DNA from: Nonlabens arenilitoris
GTDB lineage: Bacteria > Bacteroidota > Bacteroidia > Flavobacteriales > Flavobacteriaceae
DNA length: 64,000 nt
Assembly: GCF_002954765.1 (NCBI RefSeq)
Contig: NZ_MTPW01000001.1
Location: 1,315,501 to 1,379,500 of the forward strand
Direction: 5' to 3'
A model generated the notes under the pieces. The model had not been told where the DNA came from. It did no database searches and saw only the letters and a list, made by a program, of their open reading frames with translations. The first letter of the stretch is position 1. Each line of letters starts with the position of its first letter. This document shows positions 7,408 through 15,694 of the stretch, piece after piece. Made by a program: the position numbers and the translations under genes.

Positions 7408-8082
7408 ATGAAAATTTCAACTCTATTTTTATTCTTATTTGTTATGTCATTCAGTTTTGCTCAAAATCCTAGGGAAGTTGAGTTAGGTAACTTTGATACT
7501 ATTAAAGTCTATGATTTAATCACTGTTAATCTTGTAAAATCTGATGTTAATAAGATTGTTATCTCTGGTCATGATGCTGGTGATGTAGAGTACGTTCATA
7601 AAAACGGAACTTTAAAAGTGCGTATGGCTTTTAATAAACAATTTGACGGTACAGAAACTTTTGTCCATGTTCACTACACAGATTTAAAAGTAATTGATGG
7701 AAATGAAGGTGCTTTTATAACCTCTAATGAACTTATAGAACAACCACAACTAGAAATTAGAGTACAAGAAGGCGCTCGAGTTAAAGCTGGTGTAATGGTA
7801 GAATTTCTTGAGATTAAAGCCGTATCTGGTGGAATTACTGAAGTAAGTGGTACTGTAGATCAACAAATAATTAATGTAAACACTGGTGGTATTGTAGAGA
7901 ATCAAGAATTAAAATCTAAACGTACCAAAGTAAAAGTAAGAGCAGGTGGAGAAGTAGACGTATACACCACTAACTCTGTAGATATTAACATACAAGCAGG
8001 TGGCGATGTACGAGTCTATGGTAATCCTCAAGAAATTTCTAAGAAGACCTTTGCAGGTGGACGTATTAAGATAATGGATTAA
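7408..8082 (+). CDS. DUF2807 (GIN-domain) secreted protein
   Basis: A secreted protein of 224 residues with a clear signal peptide (MKISTLFLFLFVMSFSFAQ, cleavage after SFAQ). The rest is built from repeating short beta strands with Gly turns (for example VSGGITEVSG, VRAGGEVDVY, IQAGGDVRVYG), the parallel beta-helix pattern of DUF2807, described as an autotransporter-adhesin-head-like GIN domain. Function is not known. An upstream in-frame ATG at 7372 would add 12 residues before the signal peptide and is less likely. A palindrome copy follows 35 bases after the stop. Confidence 0.8.
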   Translation: MKISTLFLFLFVMSFSFAQNPREVELGNFDTIKVYDLITVNLVKSDVNKIVISGHDAGDVEYVHKNGTLKVRMAFNKQFDGTETFVHVHYTDLKVIDGNEGAFITSNELIEQPQLEIRVQEGARVKAGVMVEFLEIKAVSGGITEVSGTVDQQIINVNTGGIVENQELKSKRTKVKVRAGGEVDVYTTNSVDINIQAGGDVRVYGNPQEISKKTFAGGRIKIMD

Positions 8083-8117
8083 AGAAACTTTAAAGTTTAA
8101 AGGTATTCTGTTAATTA

Positions 8118-8133
8118 CGCTTTCGCGAAAGCG
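8118..8133. repeat. Perfect copy of CGCTTTCGCGAAAGCG palindrome
   Basis: Intergenic copy, 35 bases downstream of the DUF2807 stop, flanked by A and T to give an 18-bp palindrome (ACGCTTTCGCGAAAGCGT). No T run follows. Confidence 0.9.
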
Positions 8134-8179
8134 TGTCAATTATCAACACATAGGTATCAGAAAACCCAACATTAATTTT

Positions 8180-8187
8180 TACCTTTG
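8180..8187 (+). promoter_or_regulatory. -7 promoter element for the LysE-family gene
   Basis: TACCTTTG fits TAnnTTTG and ends 20 bases before the ATG at 8208. Confidence 0.5.
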
Positions 8188-8207
8188 AGCTATAACCATA
8201 TAATTAT

Positions 8208-8951
8208 ATGCTCGAAGACGTTCTTAGTGCGATTCCGCTGGGATTTTTAATGGCCTTTCTCATAGGACCAGTGTTCTTTGCATTACTAGAAACCAGTGCA
8301 ATTAAAGGATTTAGAGCCGCAGTAGCACTAGATATAGGAGTTATTCTTGCAGACATTATTTTTTTACTTGCGGCATATTTTATGACTTCCTCTATTTTAG
8401 AGAAGTTAAAAGATGATCCTGGGCTTTATATTTTTGGCGGTTCTATTCTTGCGATATATGGTATAGTTTCTTTTGTGAAAACTAGAAAATCTTATCTTAA
8501 AGAAGTTGATCCTAAAGTACTTACAGTAAAGAAGAACAACTACTTTTCTTTATTTATAAAAGGTTTTTTCCTCAATTTTATCAATATAGGTGTCTTAGGA
8601 TTTTGGTTAGGTTTAATAGTCGTTTTTAGTCCTCAATTAGAGAATGATTCTAATAGAATTCTCACCTTTTTTGGTGCAGTGTTAGTCACTTATTTTATTG
8701 TAGATCTATGTAAAATAGTACTTGCAAAAAGTTTAAATCGTTATCTCACACCTCATCGTATCTTTCTTTTAAAAAGACTTATCGCTATTATTATGGGTAT
8801 ATGTGGTGCCGTTTTAATCTTTAAAGGTGTTTTTCCTGATGTAACAGATCAAGTAGGTGAGCAGTTACATATTATTCCAGAATTACCAGAACCAGTCGCT
8901 CCAGAACTAGAAGGTATAAAGGAGACTCCTATTGTTAATGATAGCATATAA
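8208..8951 (+). CDS. LysE-family transporter
   Basis: A 247-residue inner-membrane protein with about six hydrophobic helices and the LysE/RhtB signature near the start (IPLGFLMAFLIGPVFFALLETSAIKGFRAA), in which the Gly-Pro pair is characteristic. The family exports amino acids and related compounds by proton-coupled transport. The last 30 residues are Pro- and Glu-rich (PELPEPVAPELEG) and lie outside the usual fold. It stands alone with its own promoter; the substrate is unknown. Confidence 0.85.
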   Translation: MLEDVLSAIPLGFLMAFLIGPVFFALLETSAIKGFRAAVALDIGVILADIIFLLAAYFMTSSILEKLKDDPGLYIFGGSILAIYGIVSFVKTRKSYLKEVDPKVLTVKKNNYFSLFIKGFFLNFINIGVLGFWLGLIVVFSPQLENDSNRILTFFGAVLVTYFIVDLCKIVLAKSLNRYLTPHRIFLLKRLIAIIMGICGAVLIFKGVFPDVTDQVGEQLHIIPELPEPVAPELEGIKETPIVNDSI

Positions 8952-8975
8952 ATTTAATAGCTGATTATTAGGTTA

Positions 8976-9001
8976 TTGTCATTTTTTTTTTTTCATGTTT
9001 G
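8976..9001 (+). promoter_or_regulatory. Candidate promoter with a 12-T spacer tract
   Basis: TTG at 8976-8978 is followed, after a spacer that includes twelve T (8982-8993), by CATGTTTG (8994-9001), one base off the -7 consensus. The spacer is 15 bases, shorter than the usual 17-23, so changes in the T run could tune promoter strength. The ATG of the lipoprotein gene is 21 bases further on. Confidence 0.35.
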
Positions 9002-9021
9002 TAATCTAATTCAACCAATAA

Positions 9022-10400
9022 ATGAAAACAACTATTAGATTATTGTGCTTTTTAATAATAACAGCAATAGTTTTAGTTTCTTGTGAAAAGGATGAATACT
9101 TGAAAGATAACTTTTCAAGTAATTCATTTCCCTTTCAGGTTACTAAAATGAGCAAAGAAGAAATTATCAATTCTACAGGTAATAGAGATCTTTTTACAAG
9201 CTTGAATGAAACTACAACGGTTTTATCACAGAAAACAACAAGCAACACACCTCCATACACTATACTAGATCATAGTGCTACTGTTTTTACAGATGATAAT
9301 AATACTTTTACTTCTTATACGTTCAAAACTATTAATACAATAGATGATGGCGTTTTAAGAAATATAGTGGTAACTGATATTTCAAATGTTTACACTACAT
9401 ATCTAGTTGAGTATGTAAAACAGCCCAACGGTATGTTAGGTGCTAGCTATATGTTATTAAGTAATGATGATGGTGGTTTGGTAAAATCATCTTATATTAC
9501 TGTTACTTCTTGTGAAGATATTGGGTATTGGAAAGTAATAGATACTAATAATCCAGATTGTTTAGTTTGTGTAAGATGGACTGTAGAAGAATTTTGTAAC
9601 ACAGTAACTTATGAAATACCTAATACCACAATAGATGCTGGAAATTCTGGCGGTGGTGGTGGAGCAAATACTCAACCTGGAACAGGTTCATGGGGAACAG
9701 GTTTCCCTATTTCTGGTGGAATAGGAGGAGGATCTCCAGGTGGTTTTGTAACGCAACCTAGTTACGCTGATCATAAGGAATCATTACTAAATTTTTCGGA
9801 TGATCCACAAATTAAGCAGCAAATTAAAGATTGGCTATTATTAGCTCAATCAGAAGGTCCTGAGCAAGGGAATGAATGGAGATTAGGTCCGGACAATTCA
9901 TATTCTCCTAATTCTGTTAATCTTGAATATTCTAACGAATTTGGAGTTTTTTTGGTAATGTCACTAGTAATAGAGTTGTAATGCGAAGTCACGTACACAG
10001 ATCGAACAATGATTCGTTTTTTAGTGGTGGAGATATTGTGGCAACCTTAAAATTTTATAAAGATAAGAATGATCATCAATTTCCAGTTCAAAATGCAAAT
10101 ACAACGAGTTTGCTTGTTTCTAAGTCCGGTGTGTATGCAATAAGAATAAAAGATAAAACAAAGGCTAATAATTTACACAGATATTTTGGTCAGAATGTAG
10201 TTGATAACGCTATTATCGATCACTCAAAGGCATATCCAGGAATATCAATTGATCCAAATTCTACAACTTATTTCAATTTTCTTGAAAGTAACTTTACGTT
10301 CTTCTTTGAATATTATAAATTAAATGAAAGTTTAATTGTTTTTAAAGCCAACTTAGATAGCAATGGCAATGTACTTAGCTGGTCTAACTTAACATTTTAA
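9022..10400 (+). pseudogene. Gly-rich lipoprotein with JAMM/M67-like peptidase domain, frameshifted
   Basis: Two reading frames (9022-9981 and 9981-10400) form one gene if one T is added to the seven-T run at 9947-9953. The N-terminal part has a lipoprotein signal (VLVSC, Cys 21), four later Cys residues (CEDIG, CLVC, FCNT), and a Gly-rich linker at about 205-245. The joined C-terminal part reads NEFGVFFGN followed by SHVHRSNNDSFFSGGDI. This resembles the JAMM metalloprotease pattern: an early Glu, HxH, and SGxD about twelve residues later. The second frame alone would start after the Glu. Likely role: cell-surface metal-dependent peptidase or an effector-like domain. That is inference from motifs. 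It could be a pseudogene, phase-off or a base-calling error. Confidence 0.6.
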
Positions 10401-10402
10401 TC

Positions 10403-11059
10403 ATGAAAAAAATACCACACATATTAGTAATACTATTTCTATGTTCTTTCATCGTTTTGAACAATATAATTGATATGAGAAGCATGCAAAGGATTGATGC
10501 ACCAAACGACGGTTATCAAGATGGAGATTACTATAAAGACATTCATAACGATTTAGATAAATTTGAAGGAGTTTGGCTCTATGATAATGGAATTGATAAA
10601 GTAGAAGTAACTATAACAAAATATGAATATCAACAATTTAATTTTGCAAGACCTATATATATTGATAAACTAGGAATCGAATTTAAATATTGGGAAAACG
10701 GTGTTTTGATTAAGGAAACTGATCCAAGTTTTCCTTCATCAGAGCAAATAGAAATTATGAATGTTGAAGGAGTTTTAAATCTACCAGGAGCCGTTAATGT
10801 AATTGATAATGGTTACTCTTTAGTTTCAGGTTCTTATGATGAACCCTTTGGGACACAAGATTGTAAACGCCCAAATCATACTAATTTAAAATTAGGATAT
10901 CAGACTAGTTCTAATAATGTAAATGGTGTTACTACAATAGGAAAACTACATTGGAATCTAATAGACCTATATGGTTTAAACCCAAGCGGTGGCTATAACT
11001 TTACGTGTGAATATAATTATGTTTTACCAGAAGTAATGATTCTTATAAAACAACCATAA
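10403..11059 (+). CDS. DUF6705-like secreted protein
   Basis: A 218-residue exported protein with an N-terminal hydrophobic segment (HILVILFLCSFIVL) and no clear lipobox in the usual position (a Cys at residue 14 lies inside the helix). The mature part has the pattern LDKFEGVWLYDNGIDKVEVTI, which I associate with the flavobacterial DUF6705 family of small beta-rich proteins that often sit next to surface lipoproteins. The function is unknown. It begins 2 bases after the JAMM-like gene and ends before a strong terminator, so the two form a transcription unit, possibly enzyme and partner or immunity protein (inference). Confidence 0.65.
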   Translation: MKKIPHILVILFLCSFIVLNNIIDMRSMQRIDAPNDGYQDGDYYKDIHNDLDKFEGVWLYDNGIDKVEVTITKYEYQQFNFARPIYIDKLGIEFKYWENGVLIKETDPSFPSSEQIEIMNVEGVLNLPGAVNVIDNGYSLVSGSYDEPFGTQDCKRPNHTNLKLGYQTSSNNVNGVTTIGKLHWNLIDLYGLNPSGGYNFTCEYNYVLPEVMILIKQP

Positions 11060-11084
11060 TTTAAAAGCAACTGATTTAATCGGA

Positions 11085-11116
11085 AACCTCAACTTTATCA
11101 AAGTTGAGGTTTTTGC
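11085..11116 (+). terminator. Intrinsic terminator after the lipoprotein operon
   Basis: Stem AACCTCAACTTT / AAAGTTGAGGTT with a three-base loop and a T run directly after it. Confidence 0.85.
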
Positions 11117-11133
11117 TTTTTAAAATAAGGAAT

Positions 11134-11168
11134 AAAAAAATCCCCAATCAGTAAAGATTGAGGATTTC
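11134..11168 (-). terminator. Terminator for tRNA-Cys
   Basis: Read on the minus strand: stem TCCTCAATC / GATTGGGGA followed by seven T, directly downstream of the tRNA. Confidence 0.8.
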
Positions 11169-11170
11169 AG

Positions 11171-11241
11171 AGGCGTCTAGCGGATTCGAACCGCTGTACT
11201 AGATTTTGCAGACCCATGCCTAGCCGCTCGGCCAAGACGCC
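11171..11241 (-). tRNA. tRNA-Cys (anticodon GCA)
   Basis: A 71-base cloverleaf on the minus strand. Acceptor stem GGCGTCT pairs with AGACGCC, followed by discriminator U. The D arm is GCCGAGCGGCUAGGC, the anticodon loop is CUGCAAA with GCA at positions 34-36, and the T arm has GCGGTTCGAATCCGC. CCA is not encoded. The anticodon stem contains two G-U pairs. Confidence 0.93.
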
Positions 11242-11317
11242 TTTTACGCCCGCAAAAATAACAAAAAAGTTGTCTTTATCACTATTATTAATCAAAAACG
11301 CTCTTTAGTGTTGACTT

Positions 11318-11674
11318 CTAGCGACTTTGCTGCATAGAAATGACCACACTTGCTACATCACCACCTATAGGAGGATTGATTTTTGCCACTTTTACATGTG
11401 CTTTTTGTACTAATTGCTCTTCACTTAGAACTCGATCCAGTATTCTTTGTGCGACTTGTTCTAGTAATTTTGAACGTATCTCCATTTCTTCCACTATAAT
11501 TCTATTAAGTGAAACATAATCCACGGTATCGCTCAGTTCATCAGTCTTAGCGCTTTTTGATAGATCAGCAGTTACTTCTAGATCTACACGATATTCACTA
11601 CCTATCATAGCCTCTTCATCGAGACATCCATGGTTAGTATAAACCTTTACGTTTTCAAGTATAATTGTATGCAT
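11318..11674 (-). CDS. folB: Dihydroneopterin aldolase
   Basis: A 118-residue cytoplasmic enzyme of folate synthesis that cleaves 7,8-dihydroneopterin to 6-hydroxymethyl-dihydropterin and glycolaldehyde. Seen: the N-terminal IILENVKVYTNHGCLDEE (active-site Glu region), DTVDYVSLNRIIVEEM in the middle, LLEQVAQRI, and the late HVKVAKINPPIGGDV with the conserved Lys. The length matches the family. It is divergent from glnS with a short shared intergenic region. The start ATG at 11672-11674 gives the standard N terminus. Confidence 0.92.
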   Translation of the reverse strand: MHTIILENVKVYTNHGCLDEEAMIGSEYRVDLEVTADLSKSAKTDELSDTVDYVSLNRIIVEEMEIRSKLLEQVAQRILDRVLSEEQLVQKAHVKVAKINPPIGGDVASVVISMQQSR

Positions 11675-11717
11675 GTGGTAAAGATACTATGAGTATGGTT
11701 AGGACTGAAATAAGCTG

Positions 11718-11725
11718 TAAATTTG
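11718..11725 (+). promoter_or_regulatory. -7 promoter element for glnS
   Basis: TAAATTTG fits TAnnTTTG, 27 bases before the ATG at 11753. It overlaps an alternative upstream start at 11723 and so excludes it. Confidence 0.5.
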
Positions 11726-11752
11726 TTTTATCTAAATATATTGAAAAGAGCC

Positions 11753-13432
11753 ATGAGTGATACTACTAAACCTAATAACTTCATAGAAGACATTATAGAA
11801 GACGATTTAAACAATGGTCTTTCTCAAGATAAATTACGTTTCCGTTTTCCACCAGAACCTAATGGGTTTTTACACATAGGTCACGCTAGCGCAATATGTT
11901 TAAACTTTGGGCTAGGAGAGAAGTACAACAGGCCAGTAAATCTGCGTTTTGATGATACTAATCCTGCAAAAGAAGAAGCAAAATATGTAGCTGCGATTCA
12001 AAAAGATGTAGAATGGTTAGGCTATAAATGGGATAATCTGTGTTATGCGTCAGACTATTTTCAAGAGCTTTATGACTGGGCTGTTCAAATGATTAAAGAC
12101 GGAAAAGCTTATGTAGATTCTCAATCTAGTGAAGAAATGGCCGCTCAAAAAGGGACACCTACTCAACCTGGAGTAGATGGACCTTACCGTAATAGAAGTG
12201 TGGAAGAAAATCTAGCACTTTTTGAAGGTATGAAGAATGGAGAATATGGTGAAGGAGAACACATCCTGCGTGCTAAAATTGATATGCAGTCTAATAACAT
12301 GCTCATGCGCGATCCTATCATGTATCGTGTGGTTGATAAAGCACACCATAGAACCGGTACTGACTGGAAAATTTATCCTATGTATGATTGGACACATGGA
12401 GAAAGTGATTATCTGGAGCAAATCTCACACTCTTTCTGTACCCTTGAATTTAAGCCTCATAGAGAGCTTTATGACTGGTTCCTTGATCAAGTTATCGATA
12501 AAGATAAAATACGTCCTAAACAACGTGAATTTGCCCGTAGAAACGTATCACATACCGTTACCAGTAAACGTAAACTTCAAAAACTAGTAGAAGCTGGTGT
12601 TGTTAACGGATGGGATGATCCACGTATGACGACCATATCTGGTTTAAGACGTCGAGGTTACACTCCAGCATCATTAAAAAACTTTGCAGAGTCTATAGGA
12701 ATCGCAAAACGTGATAACCTAGTAGATATGAACCATCTCGAGTTTCATTTAAGAGATGATTTAAATAAAACTGCAGATCGTGTGATGTGTGTATTAGATC
12801 CAGTAAAGCTGGTTATTACTAATTATCCAGACGATCAGGTTGAAATCCTTCAAGCAGAAAATAGTCAAGAAGACGAATCTCGTGGTTTTAGAGAAGTTCC
12901 TTTCTCAAAAGAACTTTATATAGAACGTGAAGATTATAGAGAAGAGGCAAACAAGAAATTCTTCCGTTTGAAGAATGGAAAAGAAGTACGTCTTAAGAAC
13001 GGATATATCATTAAAGGTGAAGGTTGCCTTAAAGATGCAGACGGTAATATTACAGAGATTCACGCCACCTATGATCCAGATTCTAAAAGTGGTAGCGGTA
13101 CAGAAGCTAGTATGCGCAAGGTAAAAGGTACACTTCACTGGGTAAGTGCTGCTCATGCAGTACCTGTAGAAGTACGTCTTTATGATCGTTTATTTACAGT
13201 ACCATCACCAGATACAGATAAGGAAAAAGACTTCATGGAGTTTGTTAATCCTAATTCTCTAGAAGTTATTACTGCCATGGCAGAACCTGCAATGAAAAAC
13301 TTAAAAGTAGGTGACATTGTACAATTCCAACGTATGGGATATTTCTGTGTGGATCCAGATACTACAGAGGATCACATGGTATTCAATCGTACAGTAACCT
13401 TGCGAGATACTTGGGCAAAGCTAGAGGACTAG
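11753..13432 (+). CDS. glnS: Glutaminyl-tRNA synthetase
   Basis: A class I aminoacyl-tRNA synthetase of 559 residues that charges tRNA-Gln with glutamine. Seen: PPEPNGFLHIGH (HIGH motif, residues about 33-44), the GlnRS-type RFDDTNPAKEE, and VTSKRKL (KMSKS-equivalent, about 269-275). The C-terminal half has the two anticodon-binding beta barrels. The chosen start gives MSDTTKPNNFIED; an upstream ATG at 11723 lies in the promoter. Direct charging by GlnRS means the organism need not use Glu-tRNA amidation for Gln. A palindrome copy lies 26 bases after the stop. Confidence 0.96.
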   Translation: MSDTTKPNNFIEDIIEDDLNNGLSQDKLRFRFPPEPNGFLHIGHASAICLNFGLGEKYNRPVNLRFDDTNPAKEEAKYVAAIQKDVEWLGYKWDNLCYASDYFQELYDWAVQMIKDGKAYVDSQSSEEMAAQKGTPTQPGVDGPYRNRSVEENLALFEGMKNGEYGEGEHILRAKIDMQSNNMLMRDPIMYRVVDKAHHRTGTDWKIYPMYDWTHGESDYLEQISHSFCTLEFKPHRELYDWFLDQVIDKDKIRPKQREFARRNVSHTVTSKRKLQKLVEAGVVNGWDDPRMTTISGLRRRGYTPASLKNFAESIGIAKRDNLVDMNHLEFHLRDDLNKTADRVMCVLDPVKLVITNYPDDQVEILQAENSQEDESRGFREVPFSKELYIEREDYREEANKKFFRLKNGKEVRLKNGYIIKGEGCLKDADGNITEIHATYDPDSKSGSGTEASMRKVKGTLHWVSAAHAVPVEVRLYDRLFTVPSPDTDKEKDFMEFVNPNSLEVITAMAEPAMKNLKVGDIVQFQRMGYFCVDPDTTEDHMVFNRTVTLRDTWAKLED

Positions 13433-13458
13433 TATTTTCTAAAAATTTTGAATAATTA

Positions 13459-13474
13459 CGCTTTCGCGAAAGCG
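13459..13474. repeat. Perfect copy of CGCTTTCGCGAAAGCG palindrome
   Basis: Intergenic copy, 26 bases downstream of the glnS stop, again flanked by A and T. Like the copies at 2743 and 8118 it sits just after a gene end. Confidence 0.9.
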
Positions 13475-13597
13475 TATCTTATAAAATCCTTCTTATTTTA
13501 ACTGTAATTAGTAATAATTTTGTTGATTTAAGAAGGATTTAATATATATACCATAATTGTTAACCGGTTATTAACGTATTTCCATGTACAGTGTGTT

Positions 13598-13605
13598 TAT
13601 CTTTG
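13598..13605 (+). promoter_or_regulatory. -7 promoter element for the YtxH-holin cassette
   Basis: TATCTTTG fits TAnnTTTG, 31 bases before the ATG at 13637. Confidence 0.5.
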
Positions 13606-13636
13606 AATTAATTAATAATCAATAAATTAAACGAAG

Positions 13637-13990
13637 ATGGCAAAGACAGGAAACGCATTAGTAGCACTAGTAGCAGGAGCAGCAATAGGAGTAGCAGCTG
13701 GCTTACTTTATGCACCAGAAAGTGGTGAGAAAACAAGAAAAAAATTAAAGAAAAAAGCAGATAAAGCACAGCGTGATATCAAAAACCAAGCACAAACTGC
13801 TTATGATACTTTAACAACTAAAGCATCAGAATATAAAGGAACTTTAGATGAGCGTTTAGAAACTGCATTATCCACAGCAAGCTTTAAAGCAGATGATGCT
13901 ATCGTTTCTCTAGAAAGAAAACTAGAACAATTGAGAGCGCAAAACGCAAAATTACAGAAGCCTAAGGTCAACGGAAAAACAACGGTATAA
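13637..13990 (+). CDS. YtxH-domain protein
   Basis: A 117-residue small envelope protein. Residues 6-28 form a Gly/Ala-rich hydrophobic helix (LVALVAGAAIGVAAGLLYAP) followed by ESGEKTRKKLKKKADKA, the standard YtxH (GvpP-like) signature. The rest is a Lys/Ala-rich amphipathic helix likely to form a coiled coil. In Firmicutes YtxH is a general stress protein; no function is established in flavobacteria. It leads a three-gene set with a holin-like membrane protein and a 68-residue protein, ended by a strong terminator. Confidence 0.85.
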   Translation: MAKTGNALVALVAGAAIGVAAGLLYAPESGEKTRKKLKKKADKAQRDIKNQAQTAYDTLTTKASEYKGTLDERLETALSTASFKADDAIVSLERKLEQLRAQNAKLQKPKVNGKTTV

Positions 13991-13999
13991 ATCTTATTC

Positions 14000-14386
14000 A
14001 TGGGAAAAGGTATAAGTGAGAATATTCAAGAATTTACCACCGCTACTCAAAGTTTTATAGAATCATCTATTAACTATCATAAACTCGATCTCTATAAAAA
14101 AGTGATGAGTGGCGTGATATCTAGTAGCCATAAATTGCTATTAGGATTTTTTTTACTGATATCAATTCTATTTTTAAGTTTAGCCGCTAGTGTTTATATA
14201 GGAGATTTATTAGATAATGCTGCTTTGGGATATTTAATAGTTGGTCTCTTTTATTTCCTTCTAGTTATTCTAGTAGCTTTATTTATGAAACCAGTCATTG
14301 AAAAAAGTTTACTGCGCAAGACCAGCCAGCAATTCTTCAATTCTAACGAGGATATAAAAATTGATAAGTATGAGAGTTTACAATAG
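14000..14386 (+). CDS. Holin-superfamily-III-like membrane protein
   Basis: A 128-residue protein with an amphipathic N-terminal helix (residues 1-45) and two transmembrane helices (about 47-70 and 76-98), ending in a charged tail. This layout is usually annotated as a phage-holin family protein. With no phage genes nearby, it is more likely a housekeeping envelope or stress protein, as in many bacteria that pair it with YtxH. It starts 9 bases after YtxH and overlaps the next gene by 17 bases, so translation of the three is probably coupled. Confidence 0.75.
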   Translation: MGKGISENIQEFTTATQSFIESSINYHKLDLYKKVMSGVISSSHKLLLGFFLLISILFLSLAASVYIGDLLDNAALGYLIVGLFYFLLVILVALFMKPVIEKSLLRKTSQQFFNSNEDIKIDKYESLQ

Positions 14387-14576
14387 TTTTGATGAGATAG
14401 ATAGGGATTTAAGATACTTGCAATTGCAAAAACAAGTGGACCAAGAAACAATGAAACTTAATCTTAATGAGGTAAAGGAAAGTTTATCTGCTGTAGCGGT
14501 TTTAACTAGCATAGTGAGTTCTATAGCAAAGAAGGCAGTAATTCTTAAAACAGTTAATAAACTAATAGGAAGATAA
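14370..14576 (+). CDS. Small cassette protein, DUF6327-like
   Basis: A 68-residue protein starting at ATG 14370 (MRVYNSFDEIDRDLRYLQLQ), overlapping the end of the holin-like gene. It is helical: an acidic start, a Gln-rich middle and a C-terminal hydrophobic amphipathic part (ALTSIVSSIAKKAVILKTVNKLIG type). I recall this as a third member of the YtxH/holin set in flavobacteria (DUF6327), from memory only. The function is unknown. The TTG nine bases upstream could also start it. Confidence 0.65.
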   Translation: MRVYNSFDEIDRDLRYLQLQKQVDQETMKLNLNEVKESLSAVAVLTSIVSSIAKKAVILKTVNKLIGR

Positions 14577-14604
14577 AATTGAATTGAAAAAGAAAGTATA
14601 AATA

Positions 14605-14633
14605 AAAAGCACCGCCATAGCGGTGCTTTTTTT
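14605..14633. terminator. Bidirectional terminator
   Basis: Stem AAAAGCACCGC / GCGGTGCTTTT with a short loop, A-rich on the left and seven T on the right, between the YtxH cassette and the convergent SPFH gene. Confidence 0.9.
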
Positions 14634-14656
14634 ATTTTAATAATGATCGATTAACC

Positions 14657-15625
14657 TTAATCTTTCCAGCCGTCAGCATCATTATTTTTATTGGCTTCAG
14701 CCTCTTCTTTATTTTTATTAGTCTTCTTCATTTGCTCACCTATTTGTGCACTTGCTGTAAAACTAGCTATCATGTTGTTTAACATATCACTACCAGCTTG
14801 TGGAGAATTAGGTAATAGTATTAAGTTAGACTGTGTTGCCTCACCTATGGATTGTAAAGTATCATAGTGTTGTGTTACTACGATTAAGGCACTTGCTTCT
14901 TGAGAATTAATACCTACGTTATTTAAAACATCTACACTTTCTTCTAGTCCACGTGCTATTTCACGACGTTGGTCTGCGATACCTTGACCTTGTAAACGTT
15001 TAGATTCAGCCTCGGCACGTGCTTTTGCAACAATTTTGATACGATCAGCTTCAGCTTCATACTCAGCAGCTGTTTTCTCGCGCTCTGCTGCGTTAATACG
15101 ATTCATTGCAGCCTTTACCTGTACATCTGGATCAATGTCTGTTACAAGTGTTTTAATGATGTCATAACCATAGTCCATCATTGCCTCATTTAATTCACGT
15201 TTTACAGCTATTGCAATATCATCTTTCTTTTCAAAGACGTAGTCTAGTTTCATTTTAGGAACCTCTGCACGTACTACATCAAATACATATGATGTGATCT
15301 GATCATGTGGGTTTTGTAATCTGTAAAAGGCATCATATACTTTTTCCCTTCTTACTTGAAACTGTACAGATATTTTAAGACGAACAAATACATCATCTTT
15401 TGTCTTAGTTTCAACAATTACATCTAGTTGTTGAATTTTAAGATTAATACGTCCTGCAATTTTATCAATTAATGGCACTTTAAACTGAAGTCCAGAATGG
15501 CGCATACTGGTAAATTTCCCAAAACGCTCAATTAGTGCAGCTGTCTGTTGTTTTACGGTAAAAATCGAACTGAAAATAAGTAGAAGTATAATCACTCCTA
15601 AAATCGGAAATATTAATTGTCCCAT
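14657..15625 (-). CDS. SPFH/Band 7 membrane protein
   Basis: A 322-residue stomatin/prohibitin-type protein. One N-terminal membrane helix (LIFPILGVIILLLIFSSIF) anchors a cytoplasmic SPFH domain at about 30-190 (KQQTAALIERFGKF, then QFQVRREKVYDAFYRL). A long Ala/Glu-rich coiled coil at 195-245 follows (AAEREKTAAEYEAEADRI), and a charged Asn/Lys tail. Such proteins form large membrane rings and organise membrane microdomains or control FtsH-type proteases. It lacks the NfeD partner next door. It is a monocistronic unit bounded by a strong terminator. Confidence 0.9.
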   Translation of the reverse strand: MGQLIFPILGVIILLLIFSSIFTVKQQTAALIERFGKFTSMRHSGLQFKVPLIDKIAGRINLKIQQLDVIVETKTKDDVFVRLKISVQFQVRREKVYDAFYRLQNPHDQITSYVFDVVRAEVPKMKLDYVFEKKDDIAIAVKRELNEAMMDYGYDIIKTLVTDIDPDVQVKAAMNRINAAEREKTAAEYEAEADRIKIVAKARAEAESKRLQGQGIADQRREIARGLEESVDVLNNVGINSQEASALIVVTQHYDTLQSIGEATQSNLILLPNSPQAGSDMLNNMIASFTASAQIGEQMKKTNKNKEEAEANKNNDADGWKD

Positions 15626-15694
15626 AATTGGTGTTTTAAGTTTGTTTAAAGATACAGTACAATTAGTCTTATTTTAGCAGAATAAGTTACACCT

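Noticed and set aside
14000..14386. Holin gene as a prophage remnant
   Set aside because: No other phage gene nearby, and it is embedded in a YtxH cassette with its own promoter and terminator.
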